From assembly GCF_002205675.1 (NCBI RefSeq), contig NZ_NISK01000002.1:640876-704875 (forward strand): 64,000 nt of DNA, given 5' to 3'. The position numbers and the translations under genes were made by a program. Of the stretch, positions 54,225 to 62,746 are shown piece by piece. The number at the start of each line of letters is the position of its first letter. Positions within the stretch are counted from its first letter, which is position 1. The notes beneath the pieces are model-generated. The model was not told the origin of the DNA. It saw nothing but the letters and a program-made list of their open reading frames with translations, and did not search any database. This DNA comes from Sphingopyxis bauzanensis. GTDB lineage: Bacteria > Pseudomonadota > Alphaproteobacteria > Sphingomonadales > Sphingomonadaceae.

Positions 54225-54551
54225 ATGGCGGATAAGGACGACGGCTCGCCCGGCACCCCTGGCGTCGGCATCGCCACGCGCACCCGCGCCAAGGCGAAAA
54301 AACCATCGATGTACAAGGTCCTGCTGCTCAACGACGACTACACGCCGATGGAATTCGTCGTGATGGTGCTCCAGCGATTCTTCAACATGGACATCGAACA
54401 AGCGACGCAGGTGATGCTCCACGTCCACCAACAGGGCGTCGGCGTGTGCGGCGTGTTCAGCTATGAGGTTGCCGAGACCAAGGTCAATCAGGTGATGGAC
54501 GCCGCGCGGCAGAACCAGCACCCGCTGCAATGCACGCTGGAAAAGGCGTAA
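54225..54551 (+). CDS. clpS: ATP-dependent Clp protease adaptor protein ClpS
   Basis: A 108-aa adaptor that delivers N-degron substrates to ClpAP. The N-terminal 35 residues are disordered; the fold starts at [20 protein letters not shown], with the Asn-Asp-Asp residues of the N-end binding pocket. [21 protein letters not shown] then contacts ClpA. The ATG at 54225 gives normal ClpS length; earlier in-frame starts reach into the phasin terminator. clpA is not seen downstream, where a palindromic repeat and a convergent gene lie. Confidence 0.93.
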   Translation: MADKDDGSPGTPGVGIATRTRAKAKKPSMYKVLLLNDDYTPMEFVVMVLQRFFNMDIEQATQVMLHVHQQGVGVCGVFSYEVAETKVNQVMDAARQNQHPLQCTLEKA

Positions 54552-54553
54552 AA

Positions 54554-54678
54554 ATTCTCCCTTCCCTGAAAGACAGGGGCAGCGAAACTTGCCAGCTTGC
54601 TGGTTAGTCGCAACGAGCGCCGCTTGCGGCAGCACGGCTCGCTTCGCTCGCACCGACCCCTAACCCCTGGAGGGGGAT
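54554..54678. repeat. REP-like palindromic region after clpS
   Basis: A GC-rich segment with TTCTCCCTTCCCTG at its left and CCCCTGGAGGGGGATT at its right, similar in style to the other CCCTCC/GAGGGG repeats of this window. Its right end overlaps the last codons of the HxlR-type regulator gene. Confidence 0.5.
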
Positions 54679-55172
54679 TGAAGCCGATCCCGCCGTACCT
54701 GCTCGGCCTTGAGCGCTGGCGAAGCTTCCCCCTTTAAATCGCCGTAGCCTAGCGACGCGCCGCATCCCGGGCAAACAACCGCGGTCCCCACGTCGGTGCC
54801 GCACGCACGGTGGATATAGCGCATCGCCGGGCCACCGCCCGTCTCGCCGTCACGATAGGCCCAGCGCTCGGCCCAGCCGCGCATGGCGTACAGGACGTCA
54901 AAGAGATCCTTGCCCTTGTCGGTCAGCCAATATTCGTAGCGGACGGGCCGCTCCTGATACGGGCGGCGTTCAACCACGCCTTCGCTTTCGAGCAGCTTGA
55001 GCCGCGCCGACACGAGCTGCGGGCCGAGCCCGGTGTTCGCCGCGATGAACTCGAACCGCCGATTGCCGAAGAACAGGTCGCGCACGATGAGCAGCACCGC
55101 CCGATCGCCGAGCAGCTCGGCCGAGCGGCCGACGGGGCAATAAGTCGCTGACAGATCGGCGCGTTTGGGCAT
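54660..55172 (-). CDS. HxlR family transcriptional regulator
   Basis: A 170-aa MarR/HxlR winged-helix regulator. The N-terminal Cys in SATYCPVGRSAELLGDR is in the place of the redox- or aldehyde-sensing cysteine of HxlR proteins. The DNA-binding region is RFEFIAANTGLGPQLVSARL, with RPVRYEYWLTDKG in the wing. The C-terminus adds a probable zinc ribbon (HRACGTDVG and CPGCGASLG). It is divergent from the SDR/isomerase pair and probably controls it. The start at 55172 excludes 14 codons that lie in a palindromic repeat. Confidence 0.88.
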   Translation of the reverse strand: MPKRADLSATYCPVGRSAELLGDRAVLLIVRDLFFGNRRFEFIAANTGLGPQLVSARLKLLESEGVVERRPYQERPVRYEYWLTDKGKDLFDVLYAMRGWAERWAYRDGETGGGPAMRYIHRACGTDVGTAVVCPGCGASLGYGDLKGEASPALKAEQVRRDRLQSPSRG

Positions 55173-55188
55173 AGACCGCCCCTTATCC

Positions 55189-55266
55189 CCGTCATTGCGC
55201 GCGAAGCAAAGCAATCCAGGGCAGTTTACTCCACACTGGTTTGCTTTGCTTCGCTCGCAATGACGG
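55189..55266. repeat. 26-bp-arm palindrome, CGTCATTGCGAGCGAAGC type
   Basis: Left arm begins CCGTCATTGCGCGCGAAGC and right arm ends GCTTCGCTCGCAATGACGG; the 26-bp arms differ at one position. It is a familiar dispersed repeat of alphaproteobacteria. It lies in the divergent promoter region of the HxlR regulator and the SDR gene. Confidence 0.85.
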
Positions 55267-55364
55267 TGTTCTTACGCGCAACCGCAGCTTCCTCTGGCGT
55301 CTTCAAAAATCTCTTGTCACTATGATTATCATAGTTACTATCGAGCGCAAGAGGAGCGTCGCAT

Positions 55365-56096
55365 ATGCCCAATCCCGCAGCCGTCATCATCGGGGCCGGC
55401 GATGCCACCGGCGGCGCCATTGCCCGCGCCTTCGCTGCCGAAGGACTTACCGCCTGCGTCAACCGCCGCGAACGCAACACTGATCAGCTCGAAGCGCTGG
55501 CGCAGTCGATCCGTGACGACGGCTTGTCGGCTCGCGCCTTCCCTGCCGACGCACGCGACGAAGCAGCGATGATCGCGCTGTTCGATCAGGTCGAGGCCGA
55601 GGTTGGCCCCATCGAGGTCGCGGTGTTCAACATTGGCGCCAACGTCAACTTCCCGATCAGTGAAACGACGGTGCGCGTTTACACCAAGGTATGGGAAATG
55701 GCGTGCCTCGGTGGCTTCCTGATGGGGCGCGAGGCGGCAAAGCGCATGACCCCACGGGGGCGCGGCACGATCATCTTCACCGGCGCCACCGCGTCGTTGC
55801 GCGGCGGGTCGGGCTATGCCGCCTTTTCGGGCGCCAAAGGCGCGCTCCGGATGCTCGCACAAGCAATGGCACGCGAACTGGGGCCACAGGGCATCCATGT
55901 CGCGCACACCGTCATCGACGGCGCGATCGACACCGATTTCATCAAGGGCCGTCATCCCGATTTCGACAACGCCAAGGCGCAGGATCTGATCCTCAACCCG
56001 GCCGCCATCGCCGCCAATTATGTGATGCTCCACAAGCAGCCGAAGAGCGCCTGGACGCACGAACTCGACCTTCGCCCCTGGGGAGAAAAATGGTGA
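55365..56096 (+). CDS. Short-chain dehydrogenase/reductase
   Basis: A 243-aa SDR with an N-terminal cofactor fold where GAGDATGGAIARAFAAEG replaces the usual TGxxxGxG. The tyrosine-lysine pair is shifted: where YxxxK is expected the sequence reads GYAAFSGAKGAL, i.e. F-S-G-A-K (serine/lysine kept, Y three residues earlier). This may mark an atypical or regulatory SDR. It overlaps the next gene by 7 bp. Divergent from an HxlR regulator. Confidence 0.85.
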   Translation: MPNPAAVIIGAGDATGGAIARAFAAEGLTACVNRRERNTDQLEALAQSIRDDGLSARAFPADARDEAAMIALFDQVEAEVGPIEVAVFNIGANVNFPISETTVRVYTKVWEMACLGGFLMGREAAKRMTPRGRGTIIFTGATASLRGGSGYAAFSGAKGALRMLAQAMARELGPQGIHVAHTVIDGAIDTDFIKGRHPDFDNAKAQDLILNPAAIAANYVMLHKQPKSAWTHELDLRPWGEKW

Positions 56097-56692
56097 CCAA
56101 GACGCTCGAACTGATTTTCGATTTTGGCAGCCCCAACGCCTATCTGGCGATGAAGGCATTGCCTGAGTTACTCGACCGCACCGGCGCTGACCTGCTCATC
56201 ACCCCGTGCCTGCTCGGCGGCGTTTTCAAGGCGACGGGCAACAAGGCGCCGATGATCCAATATGCCGATGCGCCGGCCAAGCTGGCCTATGAAAATCTGG
56301 AGATGCGGCGCTTCGTCGAAAAACATGACCTGGGGAAATTTCGCCTCAATCCGCATTTCCCGATTAACACGCTGACCATCATGCGCGGCGCGATTGTCGC
56401 CACCGATGAGGACGTGCTCGACGATTATGTCGACGCGGTGAACCGCGCGATGTGGGAAGACGGGCTGAAGATGGACGACGCCGATGTCGTCGCAACCTTC
56501 CTGTCGGCGAATGGCTTCGATGGCCCAGCGCTGCTCGCGCGGACGCAGGAGCCCGAGATCAAGGCAAAGCTCGTCGCCAACACCGAAGTCGCGGTCGCCC
56601 GCGGGGTGTTCGGCATCCCGACCTTCTTCGTCGGCGATGCGATGTTTTTTGGGAAAGACCGGCTTGGTCAGGTGGAAGAGGCACTCGCCTGA
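56090..56692 (+). CDS. DsbA-family 2-hydroxychromene-2-carboxylate isomerase-like protein
   Basis: A 200-aa thioredoxin-fold protein of the HCCA isomerase/DsbA family. It starts IFDFGSPNAYLAMKALPEL (serine in place of the DsbA CXXC) and ends with ARGVFGIPTFFVGDAMFFGKDRLG, both typical. Family members isomerise naphthalene intermediates or act in glutathione-dependent reactions; coupled here to an SDR, so a small catabolic or detoxification pair is likely. The start at 56090 has GGGAGA before it. Confidence 0.9.
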   Translation: MVTKTLELIFDFGSPNAYLAMKALPELLDRTGADLLITPCLLGGVFKATGNKAPMIQYADAPAKLAYENLEMRRFVEKHDLGKFRLNPHFPINTLTIMRGAIVATDEDVLDDYVDAVNRAMWEDGLKMDDADVVATFLSANGFDGPALLARTQEPEIKAKLVANTEVAVARGVFGIPTFFVGDAMFFGKDRLGQVEEALA

Positions 56693-56740
56693 CTATCACC
56701 TCGCCGCCCTCGCTCGCGCGGGGGGCGGCGTCCACTTGCC

Positions 56741-56953
56741 TCAGCTGAAATCTAGTTGAATGATGTCGCTCGGCGTCGCGCGGCAATATATTTCGATCGG
56801 ACGCGCTCCGTCGGGGTAGGTCGCGGTCATCGCCGCACGGATCCGCCAACCGCCATTGCCCTGTTCGAGCGACACCAGCTTGTCATACGACAGGCGCGTG
56901 CCGCCAGTCACCCCGATCTGCCGCGCCGCATCGGTCATGCAATTCTGTTTCAC
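56741..56953 (-). CDS. Small hypothetical protein, possibly N-terminally truncated
   Basis: A 70-aa product with two cysteines (QNCMTDAARQ near the start, EIYCRATPSD near the end) that could form a disulfide. Its pattern of GNGGWRIRA then a conserved Cys resembles the C-terminal part of small exported proteins, but no signal peptide is present. Start uncertain: GTG at 56953 or ATG at 56938; the sequence just upstream also reads like protein, so an N-terminal part may be lost. Function unknown. Confidence 0.5.
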   Translation of the reverse strand: MKQNCMTDAARQIGVTGGTRLSYDKLVSLEQGNGGWRIRAAMTATYPDGARPIEIYCRATPSDIIQLDFS

Positions 56954-57023
56954 ACTTCCAACCGGAAAGCCACGGCGAAAGGTGCGCGCTTGCGCACCCG
57001 CGCCCGTGCGCTAAAGACAGCCG

Positions 57024-58307
57024 ATGGATCAAATCGTCATTCGCGGCGGCCAGCGACTCAAGGGCCGTATCCCCATTTCCGGCGCCAAGAATGCGGCGCT
57101 GACCCTGCTGCCGTGCGCGCTGCTCACCGATGAGCCGCTGACGCTGCGCAACCTGCCGCGCCTTGCCGATGTCGACGGCTTTGGTCACTTGCTCAACCAA
57201 CTCGGTTGCTCGACGACGATCGAAGGATCGCGGCCCGAGGATTTCGGTCGCGTGATGACCGCGCGGACGACAACGCTCACATCGACCGTCGCGCCCTATG
57301 ACATCGTGCGCAAAATGCGCGCTTCGATCCTCGTGCTCGGGCCGCTGCTCGCGCGCGCTGGCGAGGCGACGGTGTCACTGCCCGGCGGCTGCGCGATCGG
57401 CAACCGCCCGATCGACCTGCACCTAAAAGCCCTCGAAGCTTTTGGCGCCCAGATCGAGCTGACCTCGGGATATGTGAAGGCCGTCGCCCCCGGCGGACGC
57501 CTTGCGGGCGGCAAGTTCACCTTCCCCGTCGTCTCCGTCGGTGCGACCGAAAATGCGCTGATGGCGGCGTCGCTGGCCAAGGGCACTTGCGTGCTCGAAA
57601 ACGCCGCGCGCGAGCCCGAGATTGTCGACCTGTGCAACTGCCTGGTCGCGATGGGCGCGCATATCGACGGCATTGGTACCGAAACGCTCACCATTGAGGG
57701 CGTCGATCGCCTGCACGGCGCGACGTACCGCGTCATGGCCGACCGTATCGAAGCGGGCAGCTATGCCTGCGCCGCGGTGATCACCGAAGGCGATGTCGAA
57801 CTGGTCGGCGCCAAGGCCGACGAAATGGAAGCGACGCTGTCGGCGCTGCGTCAGGCAGGCGCCACGGTCGAAGAAACCAAGACCGGCATTCGCGTCGCCA
57901 TGTCGGGCCGTGCTGAACCTGTCACGCTGTCGACCGCGCCTTATCCCGGCTTCGCGACCGACATGCAGGCGCAGTTCATGGCGATGGCGACCCTCGGCAA
58001 GGGCGCCAGCCTGTTCACCGAAACGATCTTTGAGAATCGTTATATGCACGTTCCCGAACTGGCGCGCATGGGCTGCGACATTGATGTGCGCGGTCGCAGC
58101 GCTGTGGTGCGCGGCGTCGACCACCTCGTCGGCGCGCCGGTGATGGCGACCGACCTGCGCGCATCGATGAGCCTGATCATTGCCGGTCTGGCGGCGCAAG
58201 GCACGACCGAGGTCAACCGCGTCTATCACCTCGACCGCGGCTACGAACGGCTGGAAGAAAAGCTGCAGGCGGTCGGCGCCGACATCGAACGGATCAGCGC
58301 GGGTTAG
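57024..58307 (+). CDS. murA: UDP-N-acetylglucosamine 1-carboxyvinyltransferase
   Basis: A 427-aa enzyme that adds enolpyruvate to UDP-GlcNAc, the first committed step of peptidoglycan synthesis. It has the EPSP-synthase-like double fold. [14 protein letters not shown] is near the N-terminus and the fosfomycin-reactive cysteine lies in [16 protein letters not shown] (about residue 118), so it should be fosfomycin-sensitive. [14 protein letters not shown] and [13 protein letters not shown] follow. Confidence 0.97.
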   Translation: MDQIVIRGGQRLKGRIPISGAKNAALTLLPCALLTDEPLTLRNLPRLADVDGFGHLLNQLGCSTTIEGSRPEDFGRVMTARTTTLTSTVAPYDIVRKMRASILVLGPLLARAGEATVSLPGGCAIGNRPIDLHLKALEAFGAQIELTSGYVKAVAPGGRLAGGKFTFPVVSVGATENALMAASLAKGTCVLENAAREPEIVDLCNCLVAMGAHIDGIGTETLTIEGVDRLHGATYRVMADRIEAGSYACAAVITEGDVELVGAKADEMEATLSALRQAGATVEETKTGIRVAMSGRAEPVTLSTAPYPGFATDMQAQFMAMATLGKGASLFTETIFENRYMHVPELARMGCDIDVRGRSAVVRGVDHLVGAPVMATDLRASMSLIIAGLAAQGTTEVNRVYHLDRGYERLEEKLQAVGADIERISAG

Positions 58308-58316
58308 CGTCTGGCG

Positions 58317-59270
58317 CTAATCGGCGTCGACCGGAACCGCTACCATATTCCCGCTGACCGACGGCCGCTCGGGCCGCTTGGCCACCGCGATCACCAGCCC
58401 GATCAGCGCGACCACGCCCCCACCGATCGACAGCGGCGCCCAGCGATAGCCTTCGAATAACGTCGAAAAGCCCATCGCGATGATCGGGATCAGCACGCTC
58501 GACCATGCCGCCTGCCCCGGCCCGACGGCACGGATGATGTTAAAGTACAGGGGGAAGGTCACCGCACTGGCAATGACCCCCAAATATAGCACACCGACGA
58601 GATAGGCGGATGTCGCCTCGATGACCGGCGGGCCGGTGGTCACCCATGCGAAAACGGAGTCGCCCAATGCACCGAACAGCATCGCCCATGCGATCATCAC
58701 CACCATCGACTGCGCGCGCGCGATGTTGCTCCCTTGCATCACATTGGAAGCAGATGCGCTCATAACGCCGCATAGCGTCAGCGCGGTGCCGATCAGCACT
58801 TCGGCAGCACCAACGGCGGCGGCGCGATATTCCTGAAGAATCATCATCCCCACCCCGACGATCGCGATCCCGGCGCCGAGCAGGAAACGGCCCTCGACCT
58901 TGGTCTTCAGGAACACGCGCCCGAGCAAGGTGTTGGGGACGATCAAGAGCGCGAACAGCACCGCGACCAGACCCGAGGTGATGTGAAGTTCGGCGCGATA
59001 AACGAAGTTAAAATTGAACGCGAACTGGGCCATCCCCAGCAAGGCGGCAAATCCCCAACCGTACCCCGACAGCGTCAACCGTTCGCCGCGCCACGCCGCA
59101 TAAGCGAACATCGCGGCGGCGCCGACGAAAAAACGGTAAGCGACCGACCAGCTGGGCGGAACGACGCCTAGCTGCCCGGTAATCACGATCCACGTCGATC
59201 CCCAGATCAGGGTGACGAAGAGAAAGGGCAATAATACGCGCGGCGTCAGCAGGTTGGGCGGCGCGCTCAC
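58317..59270 (-). CDS. EamA/DMT-family transporter
   Basis: A 317-aa ten-helix drug/metabolite transporter with two EamA repeats. LFVTLIWGSTWIVITGQLG (helix 1) and SAVTFPLYFNIIRAVGPGQA with FEGYRWAPLSIGGGVVALIG in the second half are typical. I set the start at the GTG at 59270, which overlaps the stop of the threonine aldolase gene (GTGA). The open frame extends to 59516 inside that gene without similarity. Coupling suggests export of an amino acid or product, but the substrate is unknown. Confidence 0.88.
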   Translation of the reverse strand: MSAPPNLLTPRVLLPFLFVTLIWGSTWIVITGQLGVVPPSWSVAYRFFVGAAAMFAYAAWRGERLTLSGYGWGFAALLGMAQFAFNFNFVYRAELHITSGLVAVLFALLIVPNTLLGRVFLKTKVEGRFLLGAGIAIVGVGMMILQEYRAAAVGAAEVLIGTALTLCGVMSASASNVMQGSNIARAQSMVVMIAWAMLFGALGDSVFAWVTTGPPVIEATSAYLVGVLYLGVIASAVTFPLYFNIIRAVGPGQAAWSSVLIPIIAMGFSTLFEGYRWAPLSIGGGVVALIGLVIAVAKRPERPSVSGNMVAVPVDAD

Positions 59271-60277
59271 AGCGCCGCGATCGCGGCCGCGAACGGCGCG
59301 ACCGCGTCGCCGTCTTGATCCCAGCTGACGACCAGACGCGCCGCGCCTTCGCCCCAGTCGTAAAAATCGAACCCGGCGCCGCGCAGTTTTGCGGCTTCGG
59401 CGGCGGTCAGGCGCACGAACAACTCGTTCGCCTCGACCGGGTGCATGAGCCGGTCCCCGCACGCTCTTGCCAGCGTTGCCGCTCCGGCGTTGGCCGCGCG
59501 CGCATTGTCGAGCCAAAGGTCGTTGGACAACATCGCGCGAATCTGTGCCGCAACGAACCGCCCCTTGCTGAGCAGATGGCCCCCACGTTTCTTGAGCTCG
59601 CGCACCCCGGGTCCGCCGCTGCCGCCAAAAAAGACGATCGCTTCGGCCATCATCGCGCCATTTTTGGTGAAGCCGAACGACAGCGCATCAACCCCGGCGC
59701 GCCAGGTCACGTCGGCGGGGGCGCAGTCCAGATAGGCGACGGCATTGGCGAAGCGGGCGCCGTCCATATGCAGTTTCATGCCATTGGCGCGCGCAATCTC
59801 GCTGATCTCGCCAATCTCGTCGGCGCGCCAGACGAGGCCATATTCGGTCGCGTTGGTGATGCTGATTGCCGCGGGCTGGACCTGATGCACGTCCTGGCGG
59901 ATCCCAGCGATCCGCGCTTTCAACGCTTCGGCGTCGATCTTTGCGCCGCGCCCGGGCAGCGTCATCAGCTTGGCACCGCCCGAATAAAAGGTCGGGGCGC
60001 CGCATTCGTCGACCTCAATATGGGCTTCCTCGTAGCAGAGGATGCCCTGCCATGGCCGCACGAAATGGGCGAGGATGATGCTGTTCGCGGCGGTGCCGGT
60101 GGGGATCCACACCACTTCGCAATCGGTCTCGAACAACTCGGAAAAGGTCGCGTCGAGCGACATGCTGAGCGCATCGCCGTCATAAGCGGTGTCGACATGA
60201 TTGGCAGCCGCCAGCGCTTCCATCACCACCGGATGAACCGTTGCAGCATTGTCGGAGAAAAAGCGGGTCGCGGTCAC
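59267..60277 (-). CDS. Threonine aldolase family enzyme
   Basis: A 336-aa fold-type I PLP enzyme like low-specificity L-threonine aldolase, which splits threonine or allo-threonine into glycine and acetaldehyde. It begins RFFSDNAATVHPVVMEALAAAN. HMDGARFANAVAYL carries the PLP-contacting Asp. The PLP lysine is in LSFGFTKNGAMMAEA (about residue 205). The GTGA overlap at its end joins it to an EamA transporter, a common partner arrangement. Confidence 0.93.
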   Translation of the reverse strand: MTATRFFSDNAATVHPVVMEALAAANHVDTAYDGDALSMSLDATFSELFETDCEVVWIPTGTAANSIILAHFVRPWQGILCYEEAHIEVDECGAPTFYSGGAKLMTLPGRGAKIDAEALKARIAGIRQDVHQVQPAAISITNATEYGLVWRADEIGEISEIARANGMKLHMDGARFANAVAYLDCAPADVTWRAGVDALSFGFTKNGAMMAEAIVFFGGSGGPGVRELKKRGGHLLSKGRFVAAQIRAMLSNDLWLDNARAANAGAATLARACGDRLMHPVEANELFVRLTAAEAAKLRGAGFDFYDWGEGAARLVVSWDQDGDAVAPFAAAIAAL

Positions 60278-60318
60278 GAATGGCGCCTTAGCGTAGGTCC
60301 GTCTGTCATGCTAACCCT

Positions 60319-61074
60319 TCATTTTGGTCGCGTTTCATTCACAGCCTCACCGCCCGCCGCATCAGCAGCCCCCCCGGCAATTGTTGCACCCCCGGCGACA
60401 CCAAGCCCGCCGGCCATACCGACCCCGCCGCCGCTCATCCCGCCACCGCGTCCACCGCCGCCGCCGCCTCGATCGCGCCCCGAACCGCCGCCCTTGCCGC
60501 CGCCGCTCGATGGGCGGGTCGGACCTTGCAACGGGATGACAACGTCGTCAGGCACCGGATCGAGATCGAGCGCCTGCCGAATGAAATCGCGCAGCGCAAT
60601 CACCAGGTCGTGAACATGCACGGGCCGCCCATCAGCCAGTTCGCGCGCGGCGCGGCTGGCCAGCCGCACCTGGTCTTCGGTGCCGAGCAGGATGATGTCG
60701 GACAGCGCCGCTTCGACCGCATCGCGGATTCGGCGTGGTCGGTCCGATTCGCCTTCGCTCGAATCGCCGTTCGCAGCTTCGCCCGACAAGTCGATCGGCG
60801 GCGCGGCCTCGCCCTCGACGGGCATAGCTCGCCGCCTATCGCGTAGATGCCGCGGATCGACCGTCAGGTCTCCAGTGAAGGAACCGCCCAGCGTCTTGTA
60901 CGCCGCCATCAACGTGCGCAGCCGCTCGTTGATCTGGCGGTTCATCCGTTCGCGGCGCTGCTGGATGGTCATCATCACCATCAGCCGGATGCCGACCCCG
61001 ATCAGGGTGAAAAGCGCCAGCCCCAGCAATGTCGTCCCGATGCTTTGCCATGACGAAAAATCGAACAAGCGCAT
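60319..61074 (-). CDS. Membrane-anchored hypothetical protein with glycine-rich tail
   Basis: A 251-aa protein I do not recognise. Residues about 12-35 form one membrane helix. A coiled-coil-like basic stretch follows (QQRRERMNRQINERLRTLMA), then a conserved-looking helical middle (RDAVEAALSDIILLGTEDQV, then HDLVIALRDFIRQALDL). The last 65 residues are almost wholly glycine with serine and arginine, possibly disordered. Ten bases separate it from argG on the same strand. Confidence 0.75.
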   Translation of the reverse strand: MRLFDFSSWQSIGTTLLGLALFTLIGVGIRLMVMMTIQQRRERMNRQINERLRTLMAAYKTLGGSFTGDLTVDPRHLRDRRRAMPVEGEAAPPIDLSGEAANGDSSEGESDRPRRIRDAVEAALSDIILLGTEDQVRLASRAARELADGRPVHVHDLVIALRDFIRQALDLDPVPDDVVIPLQGPTRPSSGGGKGGGSGRDRGGGGGGRGGGMSGGGVGMAGGLGVAGGATIAGGAADAAGGEAVNETRPK

Positions 61075-61084
61075 CGGCGTTTTC

Positions 61085-62302
61085 CTATCGATCGCGTTTG
61101 GCGAGCAGCTTCAGGCGCAACGCGTTGAGCTTGATGAAGCCTGCAGCATCCTTCTGGTCATAAGCGCCGGCGTCATCCTCGAACGTCACATGGCGTTCGC
61201 TGTAGAGGCTATTCGGCGACTTGCGGCCGACGACGTTCGCATTGCCCTTGTAGAGCTTGAGCCGGACGGTGCCGCTGACCTTTTCCTGGCTATGGTCGAT
61301 CGCCGCCTGCAACATCTCGCGTTCGGGCGCGAACCAGAAGCCGTTGTAGATGAGCTCGGCATATTTCGGCATCAGCTCGTCTTTGAGATGCGCGGCGCCG
61401 CGATCGAGCGTGATGCTTTCGATACCGCGATGGGCGCGCGCGTAAATCTCGCCGCCCGGCGTCTCGTACATGCCGCGCGACTTCATGCCGACGAAGCGGT
61501 TCTCGACGAGGTCGAGGCGGCCAATGCCGTGCTTGCGGCCAAGGTCGTTGAGCGCCGCAAGCAAGGTTGCAGGCGACATCGCCTGCCCGTTCAGCGCGAC
61601 GCCATCACCGCGCTCGAAATCGACGGTGATATATTCAGGGGTGTCGGGCGCATCCTCCGGATTGACGGTGCGCGAATAGACATAGTCCGGGGTCTCATCC
61701 CACGGATTTTCGAGCACCTTGCCCTCACTCGAAGTGTGCAGCAAATTGGCGTCGGTCGAAAACGGGCTTTCGCCGCGCTTGTCCTTCGGCACCGGAATCT
61801 GGTGCTGTTCGGCCCAGGCGATCAGCGCGGTGCGGCTGGTCAGATCCCATTCGCGCCACGGCGCGATCACCTTGATGTCGGGGTTCAGCGCATAGGCCGA
61901 CAGCTCGAACCGGACCTGATCATTGCCCTTGCCCGTCGCGCCATGTGCCACGGCGTCGGCGCCGGTTTCGCTGGCGATCTCAACCAGCCGTTTCGAAATC
62001 AGCGGCCGCGCGATGCTGGTACCAAGCAGGTAATCGCCCTCGTATCGCGCATTGGCGCGCATCATCGGGAAGACGAAGTCGCGGACGAATTCCTCTTTCA
62101 GATCGTCAATATAAATATGCTCGGGCTTGATCCCCAGCAGCTCGGCCTTGGCGCGCGCGGGTTCCAGTTCCTCGCCTTGCCCGAGGTCGGCGGTGAAGGT
62201 CACCACTTCGCAGCCATAGGTAACCTGCAGCCACTTCAGGATGACGCTGGTATCGAGACCGCCCGAATAGGCGAGGACGACGCGCTTAATGGAATCGGAC
62301 AT
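61085..62302 (-). CDS. argG: Argininosuccinate synthase
   Basis: A 405-aa enzyme that joins citrulline and aspartate using ATP, the penultimate step of arginine synthesis. The ATP pyrophosphatase loop is [14 protein letters not shown] at the N-terminus; [14 protein letters not shown] (about residue 118) and the C-terminal [18 protein letters not shown] region ([14 protein letters not shown]) complete the family pattern. Normal length. It is the first gene of a minus-strand group with the glycine-rich protein downstream. Confidence 0.97.
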   Translation of the reverse strand: MSDSIKRVVLAYSGGLDTSVILKWLQVTYGCEVVTFTADLGQGEELEPARAKAELLGIKPEHIYIDDLKEEFVRDFVFPMMRANARYEGDYLLGTSIARPLISKRLVEIASETGADAVAHGATGKGNDQVRFELSAYALNPDIKVIAPWREWDLTSRTALIAWAEQHQIPVPKDKRGESPFSTDANLLHTSSEGKVLENPWDETPDYVYSRTVNPEDAPDTPEYITVDFERGDGVALNGQAMSPATLLAALNDLGRKHGIGRLDLVENRFVGMKSRGMYETPGGEIYARAHRGIESITLDRGAAHLKDELMPKYAELIYNGFWFAPEREMLQAAIDHSQEKVSGTVRLKLYKGNANVVGRKSPNSLYSERHVTFEDDAGAYDQKDAAGFIKLNALRLKLLAKRDR

Positions 62303-62683
62303 GGCTGTACCTTTGGCGAGGGGATGACGCGGGCGCGGCTAGCAGCCCCGCCCCCGCGACGCAACGCCCGCCATGCGTGCCGCGCGGAGCGAGCGGCGAA
62401 ACTTGTCAAACTTGTCAGTCGTCTTTCCCCCCAGACGTCGCTGCACGTGCAGGGCGCCCGCCTACGTGTCGTCCAGAAGAATACGGCCATTGGCGGGGCG
62501 CCTGTGCCATTTTACCGGCGATTGAAGCAAAGCGGAAAAATGTAGGAAAGGCCCGCGCGGACCTATTTTATCGCGCTGGCGCCAGGCACAAGCTTTCCAT
62601 TTATCGCGATGCATATTTGCTTGGCCGCGCTGGCGAGCGCCGCGAGTGTCCGATGAAAATATATGTCTTGGACGAGGACCTTT
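62303..62683. other. argG upstream region
   Basis: About 380 bp between argG (minus) and the interrupted gene (plus). It must hold both promoters. Several short open frames exist, none with a ribosome site or plausible product. No clear ARG-type operator or strong hairpin recognised. Confidence 0.5.
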
Positions 62684-62746
62684 ATGCGCCTGACTCTCGC
62701 TTTCGCTGTCGTTACCCCCGCTTTTTCCGCCGCCGCTGCCGACGAA
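62684..62746 (+). pseudogene. 5' fragment of an exported protein gene, interrupted by an ISAs1-family element
   Basis: GAGGA lies five bases before an ATG that opens a typical signal peptide: MRLTLAFAVVTPAFSAAAAD. After DE the frame runs straight into the left inverted repeat of the insertion sequence and stops 30 bases later (TGA at 62774-62776). The rest of the gene should continue beyond the right end of the window. The product is unknown, but it was meant for the periplasm. Confidence 0.65.

Noticed and set aside
59315..60613. 432-codon plus-strand frame across the threonine aldolase gene
   Set aside because: Antisense of a clear PLP enzyme; the end runs into the glycine-rich gene and becomes proline repeats.
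60680..62545. 621-codon plus-strand frame over argG
   Set aside because: Antisense of argG. Length alone is not evidence at this GC content.
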